From Cordilura impudica (Eukaryota; Arthropoda; Insecta; Diptera; Scathophagidae): DNA of 64,000 nucleotides. The translations under genes were made by a program, and so were the position numbers. The stretch spans positions 235,640,152 to 235,704,151 of the forward strand of contig OY821518.1 in the NCBI GenBank assembly GCA_963682025.1, written 5' to 3'. Positions 41,201-49,439 of the stretch are shown here, in pieces. A model generated the notes under the pieces. It was not told the DNA's origin and searched no databases. It saw only the letters and a list, made by a program, of their open reading frames with translations. The stretch's first letter is position 1, and every line of letters starts with the position of its first letter.

Positions 41201-43578
41201 TTTATTTTAGTGTGACTCCTATTTCATTAAAATCTGGGTATACTAAGAGGGAAGTCTTATCGACTATCGCGAAATTGTTTGATCCTGTAGGTTGGTTAGG
41301 TCCTGTCATTGTGGTTGCTAAAATTATCATGCAAAAAATTTGGCTTGATAATATAAATTGGGATGATATGCTTCCAATTTCGACGGAAGATGAATGGAAA
41401 AGATTTGTAACTTCTTATCATGAGGTAAATACTATTCGTATTCCAAGATGGGTTAATTATTCGTCGGGAAATTCTGTTGAGCTTCATGTTTTTTCTGATG
41501 CCTCGGAAAAGGCATACGCGGGGGTGATTTATATTCGAATTCAGGCCTCTAACGGCGAAATTCATACTCACCTACTTTCATCGAAAACCAAAGTAGCCCC
41601 CATCAAATCAATTTCTCTACCTCGTTTAGAACTGTGCGGGGCGGTGTTAGCCTCTGAACTTTTGAAGACGGTAATAGGTGAAATTGATATTAAAATTGAT
41701 CAAATTTACTGTTGGACTGATTCGACGATAGTCCTTTCTTGGTTAAGGAAAACGCCGTGTTCCTGGACCACATTTGTAGCGAACAGAGTATGCCGCATTC
41801 AAGAAAATGTAGGAAACCATAATTGGTATCATGTTCGTTCTGAGGATAATCCTGCAGATTTAGGTAGTCGTGGTACCTCTCCCACTGAGCTGGAAAATAG
41901 TGAGCTTTGGTGGCATGGTCCAAGATGGCTGGGTCCAGATAAAGTGCACTGGAATATAACGGATCTAAGTTATCTTGACACTGACATTGAGGGTCGGGTT
42001 GTCAAAACTCATGCTTCCTTCTTTACGGACGTTAAGGGGGAAGATATATATGTGGATATTTTGAATAATTACTCTCGTCTTGATCGAGCTCTTCGGATAA
42101 TCTCATATATTTTGAGGTTCTTTTACAATAGTCATCCAGCTCATAGGTCAAATCGTTATATGAATGTGGATAAAATCGTTGCTGGTTATGAAATCAGAAG
42201 AACAAAATGGCATTTAGCCATTGTGGCTCAGAAACATCACTATGCAGATGAATATAAGTGCCTGTTAGACAAAAAACCGTTAAGTTCAAAGAGTTGCCTT
42301 ATTTCTTTGAATCCCTTTCTCGACAAAGACGGTGTGATAAGATTGAATGGTCGCTTGGTTAAATCACCATCCCTTTCATATACGGAGAAATATCCTATTA
42401 TTTTACCTTATTCGAGCCGATTTACTCAATTGTTAATAGAATTTGTTCATATGATTTCCATTCACGGTGGAAATCAGTTGATGTTGCGAATACTGCGCAT
42501 TGAATATTGGGTTCCACACTTGAAGTCGAAAATTCGTGGGGTCATTGGTCGTTGTAAACGGTGTATTATTGACCGTAAAGTATCTTGTCGTCAAATTATG
42601 GCGGCTCTGCCCCCTGAAAGAACTACTCTTACTAGACCATTTATGACAACGGGCGTTGATTTTGCTGGTCCCTTTGACATCAAAAGTTTCACGGGCAGAG
42701 CTTGTAGGATAACGAAGGGCTACGTTTGTATTTTTGTTTGCTTTTCTACGAAAGCAATTCATTTAGAGGCAACGTCTGATTTATCGACGCCTACTTTTTT
42801 ATCTGCCTTTCACAGATTTATTTCTCGACGAGGTTGCCCCTACACTTTATTTTCGGATGATGGCACAAATTTCGTAGGTGCATCGCGTGAATTAGAGAAG
42901 GATTTTAAGATATTTCTTAAGGAAAGTCAGATTGCAGTGGGTTCTATTTATGGTATTCAGGGTTTAACTTGGCGGTTTATACCGGCCGGGGCACCTCATA
43001 TGGGTGGCCTTTGGGAAGCCGGGGTCAAGAGTTTTAAACACCATTTTCGTAAGGAAGCGCAATCTTTTAAATATACTTTTGAAGAACTTTCTTCAGTTCT
43101 CGCAAGAATTGAAGCTTGCCTAAATTCACGTCCTCTTTGTTCTATGGCGGATAACCCTCGGGAACCAGTAGCTCTGACTCCTGGTCATTTTTTAATAGGT
43201 GGACCAATACTTGCTCCCCCGGAGCCTGAAATTAATGAATCTCCGATAAGTCTTGTTAATCGATTTCGAAAAATGAAAGCGTTGTCTCAACTTTTTTGTC
43301 GCCGATGGAAAGAAGAATATTTAATGACGTTAAATAAGCGCTATAAATGGAAATATCCGGAACGCGATCTACAGGAAAACGACTTAGTCGTTATCAAGCA
43401 TGAAAATCTACCTCCAACATCGTGGCGTTTAGGCCGGGTCGTAAAAGTTTATCCGGGAAGTGACGGTCGCGTAAGGGTCGCGGATATTCGTACTGCTAAT
43501 GGGGTTGTAAAACGACCAATAACCAAACTGGTCATTTTGACCGAATCATTTACACTTTTTCTTCGATATTTTCTTTAA
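38275..43578 (+). CDS. BEL/Pao Gag-Pol polyprotein, intact, 1767 aa
   Basis: The start ATG follows CCAAA. Residues 1-320 are Gag (DUF1759-like, with FEGDYISWPTFRDLF). Cys/His knuckles lie at about 336-400 (CVLCKNQVHFLRSC, CCVNCLARTHEAKNC, CSICNKRHH). The aspartic protease is near 480 (RALIDPASEASFIS; D-P-A where many proteases have D-S/T-G). RT has NCDITQMYRQI and YVDDVLTG (about 896). RNase H follows (FSDASEKAYAGV about 1072, WTDSTIVLSWL). Integrase has an H-H-C-C finger (from about 1389, CKRC) and D-D-E residues at about 1461, 1527 (FSDDGTNF) and 1578 (GLWEAGVK). The C-terminus (WRLGRVVKVYPGSDGRVRVADIRT) is DUF5641-like. All catalytic motifs are present in one frame, so it is probably functional. 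Confidence 0.95.
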   Translation: MPGTALDIFIRDSDTLIKFEAKFNDIREELHSVFNLEIRGKELDLLWEQVKSTYRTCLSYLENSDDAEPADFDAAESKYEATFNAYVNCLSRINERLHHFKSNATPKEQSQSSSVNLNSADNFCHNLTLPPCDTDVFEGDYISWPTFRDLFTAVYINNSRLSNIERLCHLVRKTSGEARKIVSKCPLTNQGFDVAWRNLRDAYDNPRMLVNNQLKSLFSLPFLDKETSSRLKTLQRGINGCLTAMSIYNISTHSWDPIIVFLCIQRLPSQTVSLWEQSIKDKSALSLWKDLDLFLTERVQTLDCLRDLRGSESAKRLSEPKIKAHHTNAASTSSTSCVLCKNQVHFLRSCHRFKSLSVADRFSTVKKFHCCVNCLARTHEAKNCSSSYNCSICNKRHHTMLHRELPSSEVSRDTNRSNSGVSSVSVSRVSNSVPAIASSSNANHATAPTNRQVFHTAQSRTVLLGTAMVNLIHQGTTYPARALIDPASEASFISERLQNRLKISTHSTNAQISGVNQAVTAMSRKLCSLKIGSTLDSSLVLETLALVLPNISGNLPSFTVHSYLKENLPNLRLADINFDDSRPVDLLLGADLYPRILLGKIRRNILGSLLAQNTIFGWIITGPVVQPQVQVYSTNVEFSEEDCLNKNLLRFWELEETPKRKILSPFDKFCEENYKATTRRESDGRYVVTLPFKPEFPEKFSLGTSRPGVMGQYLRTESSLLRRPEIKEMYDDVVREYLDIGHMRPVLPNFSSPTSFCYLPHHPVVKLERKTTKLRVVFNASNRTSNGISLNDCLYVGPTLQADLVLLILRWRLFKFVFNCDITQMYRQIRVDPSHTPFQRILFRDSPTETVRDYELQTVTFGVNCAPYLAIRTLLQLADDSEAEFPLAAHILRKCMYVDDVLTGTHDISTALMARDQLVAALASAKFQLRKWTSNERSILKDIPLDHLVDAKLLTFIESSTSKTLGIQWNAQLDSFYFSVTPISLKSGYTKREVLSTIAKLFDPVGWLGPVIVVAKIIMQKIWLDNINWDDMLPISTEDEWKRFVTSYHEVNTIRIPRWVNYSSGNSVELHVFSDASEKAYAGVIYIRIQASNGEIHTHLLSSKTKVAPIKSISLPRLELCGAVLASELLKTVIGEIDIKIDQIYCWTDSTIVLSWLRKTPCSWTTFVANRVCRIQENVGNHNWYHVRSEDNPADLGSRGTSPTELENSELWWHGPRWLGPDKVHWNITDLSYLDTDIEGRVVKTHASFFTDVKGEDIYVDILNNYSRLDRALRIISYILRFFYNSHPAHRSNRYMNVDKIVAGYEIRRTKWHLAIVAQKHHYADEYKCLLDKKPLSSKSCLISLNPFLDKDGVIRLNGRLVKSPSLSYTEKYPIILPYSSRFTQLLIEFVHMISIHGGNQLMLRILRIEYWVPHLKSKIRGVIGRCKRCIIDRKVSCRQIMAALPPERTTLTRPFMTTGVDFAGPFDIKSFTGRACRITKGYVCIFVCFSTKAIHLEATSDLSTPTFLSAFHRFISRRGCPYTLFSDDGTNFVGASRELEKDFKIFLKESQIAVGSIYGIQGLTWRFIPAGAPHMGGLWEAGVKSFKHHFRKEAQSFKYTFEELSSVLARIEACLNSRPLCSMADNPREPVALTPGHFLIGGPILAPPEPEINESPISLVNRFRKMKALSQLFCRRWKEEYLMTLNKRYKWKYPERDLQENDLVVIKHENLPPTSWRLGRVVKVYPGSDGRVRVADIRTANGVVKRPITKLVILTESFTLFLRYFL

Positions 43579-43984
43579 ATTTTTTATTGTTTCATAGAAA
43601 TATGGAATCTCTCCCTAACCTTTTTGAGATGCTCTGCTCGATTATGAGGATGCTATGGCGCGATACACCGTTTTTGGATGGGTCATATCTGGCCCATCTC
43701 CATTGTAGAGTCCTTACTGGCTCATATGTAGAGTCCTTACTGGCTCAAATTGTAGAGTCCCTACTGGCTCATACTTATTTATAATCAATTTTCCATTGGG
43801 GTCCCTACTGGCCTATGGAAAATTGTTACGTCGAGGTCCCTACTGGCCAATTTAAGTGTTAAAAAAAAAAATTGAATTCAAGCTCACATTTTTAAACTGA
43901 ACTATGCCTTATTTTAAGATATTTAAGTTATTTGTTAAAGTATTATTGTTGCAACACACCTTGATGTTGCAAGGTGGCCGGCAA
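43579..43984 (+). repeat. BEL 3' untranslated region with a short minisatellite
   Basis: GAGTCCTTACTGGCTCA-type units recur about five times at 43695-43850 (GTCCCTACTGGCC in the last ones), spaced 24-30 bp. The last bases before the 3' LTR, AAGGTGGCCGGCAA, would be the polypurine-tract position but are only weakly purine-rich. Confidence 0.7.
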
Positions 43985-44361
43985 TGTTTAAGTACAATTT
44001 AATATTTTCTTTGTACTTTTCCGCCTTTGAGTCAATTAGCCATTTTTGGGTTAATTCTGGGTTAAAATCTATGAAACTCCTTTTTTATACATCGTTGAAA
44101 GGAGTGTTTACATAGATTTTAACTAGTAAAACCGTTAACGGTACTTAGATATTGCTCGCCACCTTCTCTCTTTTATTTTTTAACTTATAGAATCAATCGT
44201 TTTGGTACCTTCGTACACATAAACACCATCCGCTGTGCATATTTAAAAAAGGTAAAACATTTGTACATACAAATAAAATAGAGATATTATTTTCTCCTTC
44301 TAAAAACCTCATACTATATTGTGTTTTTATTTTTTATATATTTTTTGCTACATACGCAAAC

Positions 44362-44362
<1 letters not shown>
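43985..44362 (+). repeat. BEL 3' LTR
   Basis: Same length and, by eye, the same sequence as 36702-37079. Confidence 0.95.
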
Positions 44363-44449
<87 letters not shown>

Positions 44450-44520
44450 TTATAATATAATATAACATAATATTATAATATAATATAACATAATATTCAT
44501 AATATGAATAGTATAATATA
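44363..44520. repeat. (AAT)n microsatellite, segment 4, then degenerate TATAATA repeats
   Basis: About 87 bp of perfect AAT repeats follow the BEL element, then ATAATATAACATAATATT units decay into ordinary sequence. This is the right end of the tract that began at 29341. Confidence 0.9.
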
Positions 44521-44880
44521 AAATCTATAATGTTCAAGTGTTTGACAATGTACCATGGTTTCATATATTTGCCCTAACTAAATGTTGTGGAGGGTAACGA
44601 TTTTAGTTTTCTTTTGTTAATTTAATTTGTATATGCTAAGTCGTTTTTGTTTTTGGCTTGTATGAACGCTTGTCTAATTAGAGTAACTCGATTGTGTTTT
44701 TGTTTTTAGCGTTCTGGTTTTTTTTTGTCGTTGTTACTACAATGCATTGACTTAGTTTTGATTACTTCTTTTTTGCACTTGCAAACGAAATGATTTAATA
44801 TAGGTAGTGGCCTTGAAAAGCCGCTGGTATGTTTATGTTATTTTTATTTATTATTTGTTTTTTTTTTTTTTTTTTTTTGT
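44521..44880. other. No gene seen
   Basis: AT-rich spacer with a T run of about 18 at 44860-44878. It may include the 5' part of the LTR suspected just downstream. Confidence 0.35.
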
Positions 44881-45303
44881 TATTGGTTAAGTTAGCCATT
44901 TAAGTAGGCCATGAACTGCATTGCGTTATGGTTAATGTTTGTTTTTTTATTATTATTAATTTTTTTGCTTGCATTAGTAATGCAATTTCCGTATTTTTAT
45001 CTTTAATTAGTTTTAAGATTTAATATAAATAAAGAGGGAAAAGTCAGAACAGTGGCAGATGAAGACAAGTAAGTACGCTGATCTGACTTTAACCGTGAGA
45101 AAGCATACTTGTCTTGCTTTGCCTATCCTTTTTTCCTTTTACAGCAACATTAACGCCGTTTGGGCGTTGACTGACAGCGCCTGCCAGCGCTATAACATAA
45201 TAGGCAAATCCGCGGTTAGGACTTGATAGGACTAAACGTTAGGACTTGTTAGGACTAAACATTAGGTGTTTAGGACCATAACATTAATGGCGCAGCCGGT
45301 AGG
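44881..45303 (+). mobile_element. Possible LTR end plus primer-binding site of a Ty3/Gypsy-type element
   Basis: TGGCGCAGCCGGTAGGAT at 45288-45305 resembles the tRNA-Ser-type primer-binding site TGGCGCAGTCGGTAGG that I recall from 17.6/297/ZAM-type elements. An AATAAA at about 45027 and the repeated TAGGACTTGTTAGGACTAAA upstream would fit an LTR. No gag or pol follows: the sequence passes into LINE-B within about 50 bp. The left border (44881) is a guess. Confidence 0.35.
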
Positions 45304-45344
45304 ATAGGATGCGTCATTTCTTTCGTTTCAGCTGTTAGGAGTAT

Positions 45345-45434
45345 AACAAGGGTTTCCATGTGAAGCTTAATCTATGCTGATGATATTCAGCTATTTTTTT
45401 TTTCTTCAGAACGTCAATTTATTGATGTGCTTGA
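45345..45434 (+). pseudogene. LINE-B, part 1 (RT with YADD motif)
   Basis: Translation gives LIYADDIQLFFFS, the RT catalytic block, then SERQFIDVL. The reading is broken at 45434 by Jockey copy 3 and resumes at 46616. Upstream RT motifs are missing, so the copy is 5' truncated. Confidence 0.65.
45421..45434 (+). repeat. 14-bp target-site duplication, left copy
   Basis: ATTGATGTGCTTGA is repeated exactly at 46616-46629 on the other side of Jockey copy 3. Confidence 0.85.
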
Positions 45435-45435
45435 T

Positions 45436-46320
45436 ACGGGTCTAATATTGTTGGATATCGAAAAAGCGTTTGACACCGTTTGGCATAATGGCCTAGTATT
45501 TAAACTTCTTGATGCAAATGTACCAAAATATTTATGCAAACTTATTTCAGATTTCATTCACGGCAGAAGCTTTAAAGTTGCGATTAATAATGAAACATCA
45601 TCTCCAAAAACCATTACCACAGGGTTACCTCAAGGATCAGTCTTGTCGCCATTGCTTTACTCGATATATACATCCGATTTCAAAGTCCCGAAATATAATA
45701 TTATATATTTCTTCAAACAAACTTACAAGAAGAAAATGGAAAAGGGACTTGTAAATTGCAGTAAATATTTTCACAAATGGAAAATCAAAATTAATCCAAA
45801 CAAGACCCAAGCAATTATTTTTCCGTTCAACAAATCTCCCAAAAGATTACCAAGACGTCATCTTCATATTGGAAATAATACCATAAATGTAGTTAATCAT
45901 GTCAAATATCTCGGAGTTGTCTTGGACAAAAAGCTTACTTTTAAACAACATATTATGGCTATGTGCCAAAAAGCTATAAAATCATTTAAAGCATTATGGC
46001 CACTGCTAAATAGAAGGTCATTTCTAAACCCCAAAAACAAAAATCTCCTATTCAAAAGTGTTATAAGGCCAATATTAACATACGCGTGTCCTATTTGGAG
46101 TGACGCTGCCAACTGCCACCTAAAACGCTTACAAATTATACAAAACAAATGTCTTAAAATGATAAATAAAAAGCCCTGGAGGTATCCTACAAATCTTCTT
46201 CATGAAGAAACAGGTTATGAAAAAATTATCGATTTCATAACAAGGATTAACAACAATTATTTTGCCAAAATTGAAAATTCCTCTTACCCATTGGTAAGAG
46301 AATGTAGAGAAGTAACGTAA
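45436..46320 (+). pseudogene. Jockey copy 3 ORF2 remnant lacking the YADD motif
   Basis: The frame is open to TAA at 46318-46320. It shows DIEKAFDTVWHNGL, TGLPQGSVLSPLLYSIY and the C-terminal LKRLQIIQNKCLKMI block. Where copy 1 has MKIAYYADDTALISS, this copy has a deletion with a short filler (about 45694-45712), plus a second small loss after NKLT (about 45728). The RT catalytic Asp pair is gone although the frame stays open. An ATG at 45427 belongs to LINE-B and is not a real start. Confidence 0.8.
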
Positions 46321-46349
46321 AATTAAAAAGAAATCACCAAATTGAAAAT

Positions 46350-46400
46350 TATATGCTTATAGAGGTCTATTATTTCTAATAAACCTTCTATAAGCATATA
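46350..46400 (+). promoter_or_regulatory. 3'-UTR stem-loop of Jockey copy 3 with compensatory change
   Basis: TATATGCTTATAGAGGT (46350-46366) pairs with ACCTTCTATAAGCATATA (46383-46400). Relative to copies 1 and 2, a G in the left arm became A and its partner C in the right arm became T, so pairing is kept. The bulged C also changed to T. Confidence 0.7.
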
Positions 46401-46615
46401 AATATTTTCAGATAGTATTTGAATTTATTAAATCATATAAAGTTTTTTCCCTCCCATTTTCCTTTAAAAATCATTAAAAAATAAAATTAAAACTATTTAA
46501 TGTCTTTAGATCCTATATATTATTTGTTGCAATATCTATGTAAAGATAAGATCTCATATGTAAATATCAAATTTGTTAAAATATGTAAATAAAGGAAGAA
46601 TATATAATTGAAAAA

Positions 46616-47708
46616 ATTGATGTGCTTGAGAGGGTAATAAATGTGTTGTTGTCTGAAGTTGCTGAGTGGGTTTCTAGTTCGAACCTTTGCATTAATACTT
46701 CTAAGACTAAGGCAATGATTTTTAAATCCAATTTTTCGGAAGTTAATATCTCTATTATGATTAATCGTGATCCTGTTGAATTAGTTGAATCTATGTCTTG
46801 GAATCTTAATAGATTCTAATCTTCGTTTTGACCGCCATATTAATTGGTTGTCTTCAAAAGTAAACTTCATTTTACCTTCATTTACCACTCCATTTTAGGA
46901 AAAGTATCGCACATGCATTATTTATGTCAAATATACTTTACTGTGCTGAAGGATTTACGGGATCTACAGGTAGGGAGTTTCGGAATAAAATAAAATAGTT
47001 CGCTTCGTATATCGTTTAAAGGTTCGTGTACCCATTTCCAATTATGTTATGGATTTTTGGGGTGTAGTTTTAGGAAGTTTTTAAATATTCGAATTCTATT
47101 GCACTTTTATAAAGTTTTGAAATTCAATTGTCCTGAATATTTACTTCGACTATTCATTTTTTCACGTTCTACTCGGAATCCTCAATTAATTTTCCCACGT
47201 ATAAGAACCTCCCTTCTTGAATTCTCTTTTCAGGTAAGAGTTTCGAGAATTTGGAACTCTTTACCGCGTGAACTCAGGTCATTTTCTTTTTCGGCAAATG
47301 TATTTAGAAACAAACTTGTTGAATATGCTCGCCTTAATAATGTTTAAATTATGTGGCCTTTAATTTGTTAAAGTGACTTATTTATTTACCTTTTTCATTA
47401 AGAAAGGATATGACATTTTTTGTTCTCCTTTCCTTTGCAATCATACCATATTATTTTTGATTCGGAATTTTCAATTTCAATAATTCCTATTCATCTCATC
47501 TTGTTAAATGAATTCTTTGTTTATAAGCTATAAGATTCGTGTAATAACTTTCTTGTAATAACTTTTATTTTTTCTTTTATAATTATAATTATAATTTTTT
47601 TATAATAATTTTTTATAATAGTACTTAAGATATCTGTTTGTTAGCTCACTAACCGTATATGGCCCAAAGGGCTCGGTTAGTTTAATAAATTAAATAAATA
47701 AATAAATA
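46616..47708 (+). pseudogene. LINE-B, part 2 (post-RT region and 3' end)
   Basis: It resumes IDVLERVINVLLSEVAEWVS then INTSKTKAMIFKSNF, followed by frameshifts. The last part keeps a 96-codon frame (47057-47347) with VSRIWNSLPRELRSF, the usual LINE C-terminal block. The 3' end is a hairpin (CTAACCG ... CGGTTAG, 47649-47680) followed by (TAAA)n at 47683-47708. LINE-E at 62945 has the same plan, so the two are related. Confidence 0.75.
47649..47680 (+). promoter_or_regulatory. 3'-terminal hairpin of LINE-B
   Basis: CTAACCG (47649-47655) pairs with CGGTTAG (47674-47680), and inside it GCCC pairs with GGGC across an AAA loop. The (TAAA)n tail follows after 2 bases. Confidence 0.55.
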
Positions 47709-49222
47709 ATATTGAACAGACTTGAATTGAATACACTTTACTTTATCTACAAAATGAAAATGGGTAATGGATCTAATTATGTCGGAGAAATACAACCTTA
47801 CCAACAAAAACAGCAATGCAAATATCACTAAAATCTGAAAAATATACTAATGAATTTAAAGGAATAATTGATTATTTCATTGAAAATGATATACATACAT
47901 ATACCAACAGAGCATTTAATTAAATTAAATTTAAACGTTATATTTGAATAATTTGAAGGAATTTTGTAAAGTATTTTAAATACTACTAAATTCAAATAAT
48001 TAAAAAAAAAAAACATTTAATATGTATCTATATTTTTGGTCACAATAGTATATTTTGTTCTATATATAAAAAAATACAAACAGAAAATTAATGTTATGGG
48101 AACTTGTTTTGTATATTAAATTTGACATTGAATAAACGCAAAGGTAAAACAAAAATAAAATTTGGCAAACAAAATTTTTTTGTATTTATAATAAGAAAAT
48201 AAGAAAATTTTGTAAATTGTTACGCAAATTATTTTTATTTATAATTGATTTGTTTTGAATTAAGTTATATTTTGTTTTATTAATTATGCAACGAATGTTT
48301 CTATGTACTACACATTTTCAAAACATTTTCAATAATTGATTGTTAGAGTCTGTTCGCAGAAAGTTCATTTACCTTATATTTCTTACGATCAGTAACTACC
48401 TTGCCGCCTAAAAATTCATTTCATTTTGAATAAACAACTTGATGCAGTAATAGACAAAACTGTGTGTACTAAATAATGTTTACCACTTATTAATGAAATT
48501 AGTCCTCGGTTAAAACAATTCTCGAATTTTATAGGTATCGTATACATAAAAAATTTGTTAATAAAAATAAAATGTAATTAATAAAAATAATATTTACTGC
48601 ATTTCACACTACATCGTTAACTTTTTATTTTTAAACGTTTTATGAAATTATTGCACTTGACCATAATAAGTTTTAGACTCGGTTTTGGGAACTACCGAGT
48701 TATTTTTAAACATTTTGATTTCTAATTACATATACTTAGGCTCTACTTAATTAGAGTATGTTCTATCTATGTATATCCGTAAGACAAATCGGTGTGACTT
48801 ATGATTGCATTGGTGAAAAAATTATGATATAAAATTGTTTCAGCTAATTCAACAATGACACTTTCTGTTTGATTTTTAAAAAATTGACATAAAAAAATCT
48901 TTAATTACTAGATGTTTACACATCCCCCCTGTGATCGGACTCACATGATTTTTTTGTATTTTTTTAACTTATGTTCTCTTATACTAATTTTAATTACCAT
49001 ATAAGTACCTATTGGAATAAATTTTTAGGGTGAAAAAGATAGGAGTATACATATATGAAGTCAAATATGTAAAATTTTTTTCACAGACGGACCCATTTTT
49101 CTCAATAAATTTTGTTTGCATATCTTAATTATTCCATAAAAAAATTAATACAGTAAAAAATTATTAGCTGGATCATAATACGCGCAGGGGAGGATTGAAT
49201 AAATAAAATATAAAAACTTTTA
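47709..49222. other. No gene seen
   Basis: Very AT-rich Maf1 intron DNA. No protein-like frame, TIR or tandem repeat stands out. Confidence 0.45.
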
Positions 49223-49439
49223 AATATAATATTAATAGGCAAGGCGATTTCTTGTGACCGATGATATGTTAAACAGTTTTGACCAAACATATCTTATTTG
49301 AAAGGTATTTGCAGATTTTTAAATTTTTCAATGTTTTTAGAATATAATGCATTTAAAGTTGGTACTAACACGTACATCAAACAACGGTAAACTATGTGAT
49401 AAATAAATGGAAATATTGTAATAAAAATAATAAGATAAT

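Larger units (their letters stand above)
36702..44362 (+). mobile_element. Complete BEL/Pao LTR retrotransposon
   Basis: Two LTRs of 378 bp (36702-37079 and 43985-44362), each TG...CA, flank a single intact Gag-Pol frame. The element is 7,661 bp. Flanking bases are ATAAT on both sides (36697-36701 and 44363-44367), which fits the 5-bp target duplication of BEL elements, but the (AAT)n setting makes this uninformative. No env-like ORF follows pol. Identical LTRs and an intact frame indicate a very recent insertion. Confidence 0.95.
45435..46615 (+). mobile_element. Jockey-type element, 5'-truncated (copy 3), inserted in LINE-B
   Basis: It starts at ACGGGTCTAATATTG, homologous to about 9100 of copy 1, and ends in the family 3' end (AAGGAAGAATATATAATTG plus A run). 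A 14-bp duplication flanks it. Truncation and poly(A) are typical of LINE insertion. It was the last event here, since it splits LINE-B. Confidence 0.9.

Noticed and set aside
41296..42762. Minus-strand frames across the BEL polyprotein
   Set aside because: Shadows of the real plus-strand pol frame without any domain.
45427..45440. ATG at 45427 as start of a Jockey protein
   Set aside because: The ATG lies in LINE-B flanking sequence and its target duplication; the Jockey part is 5' truncated and has no start of its own.
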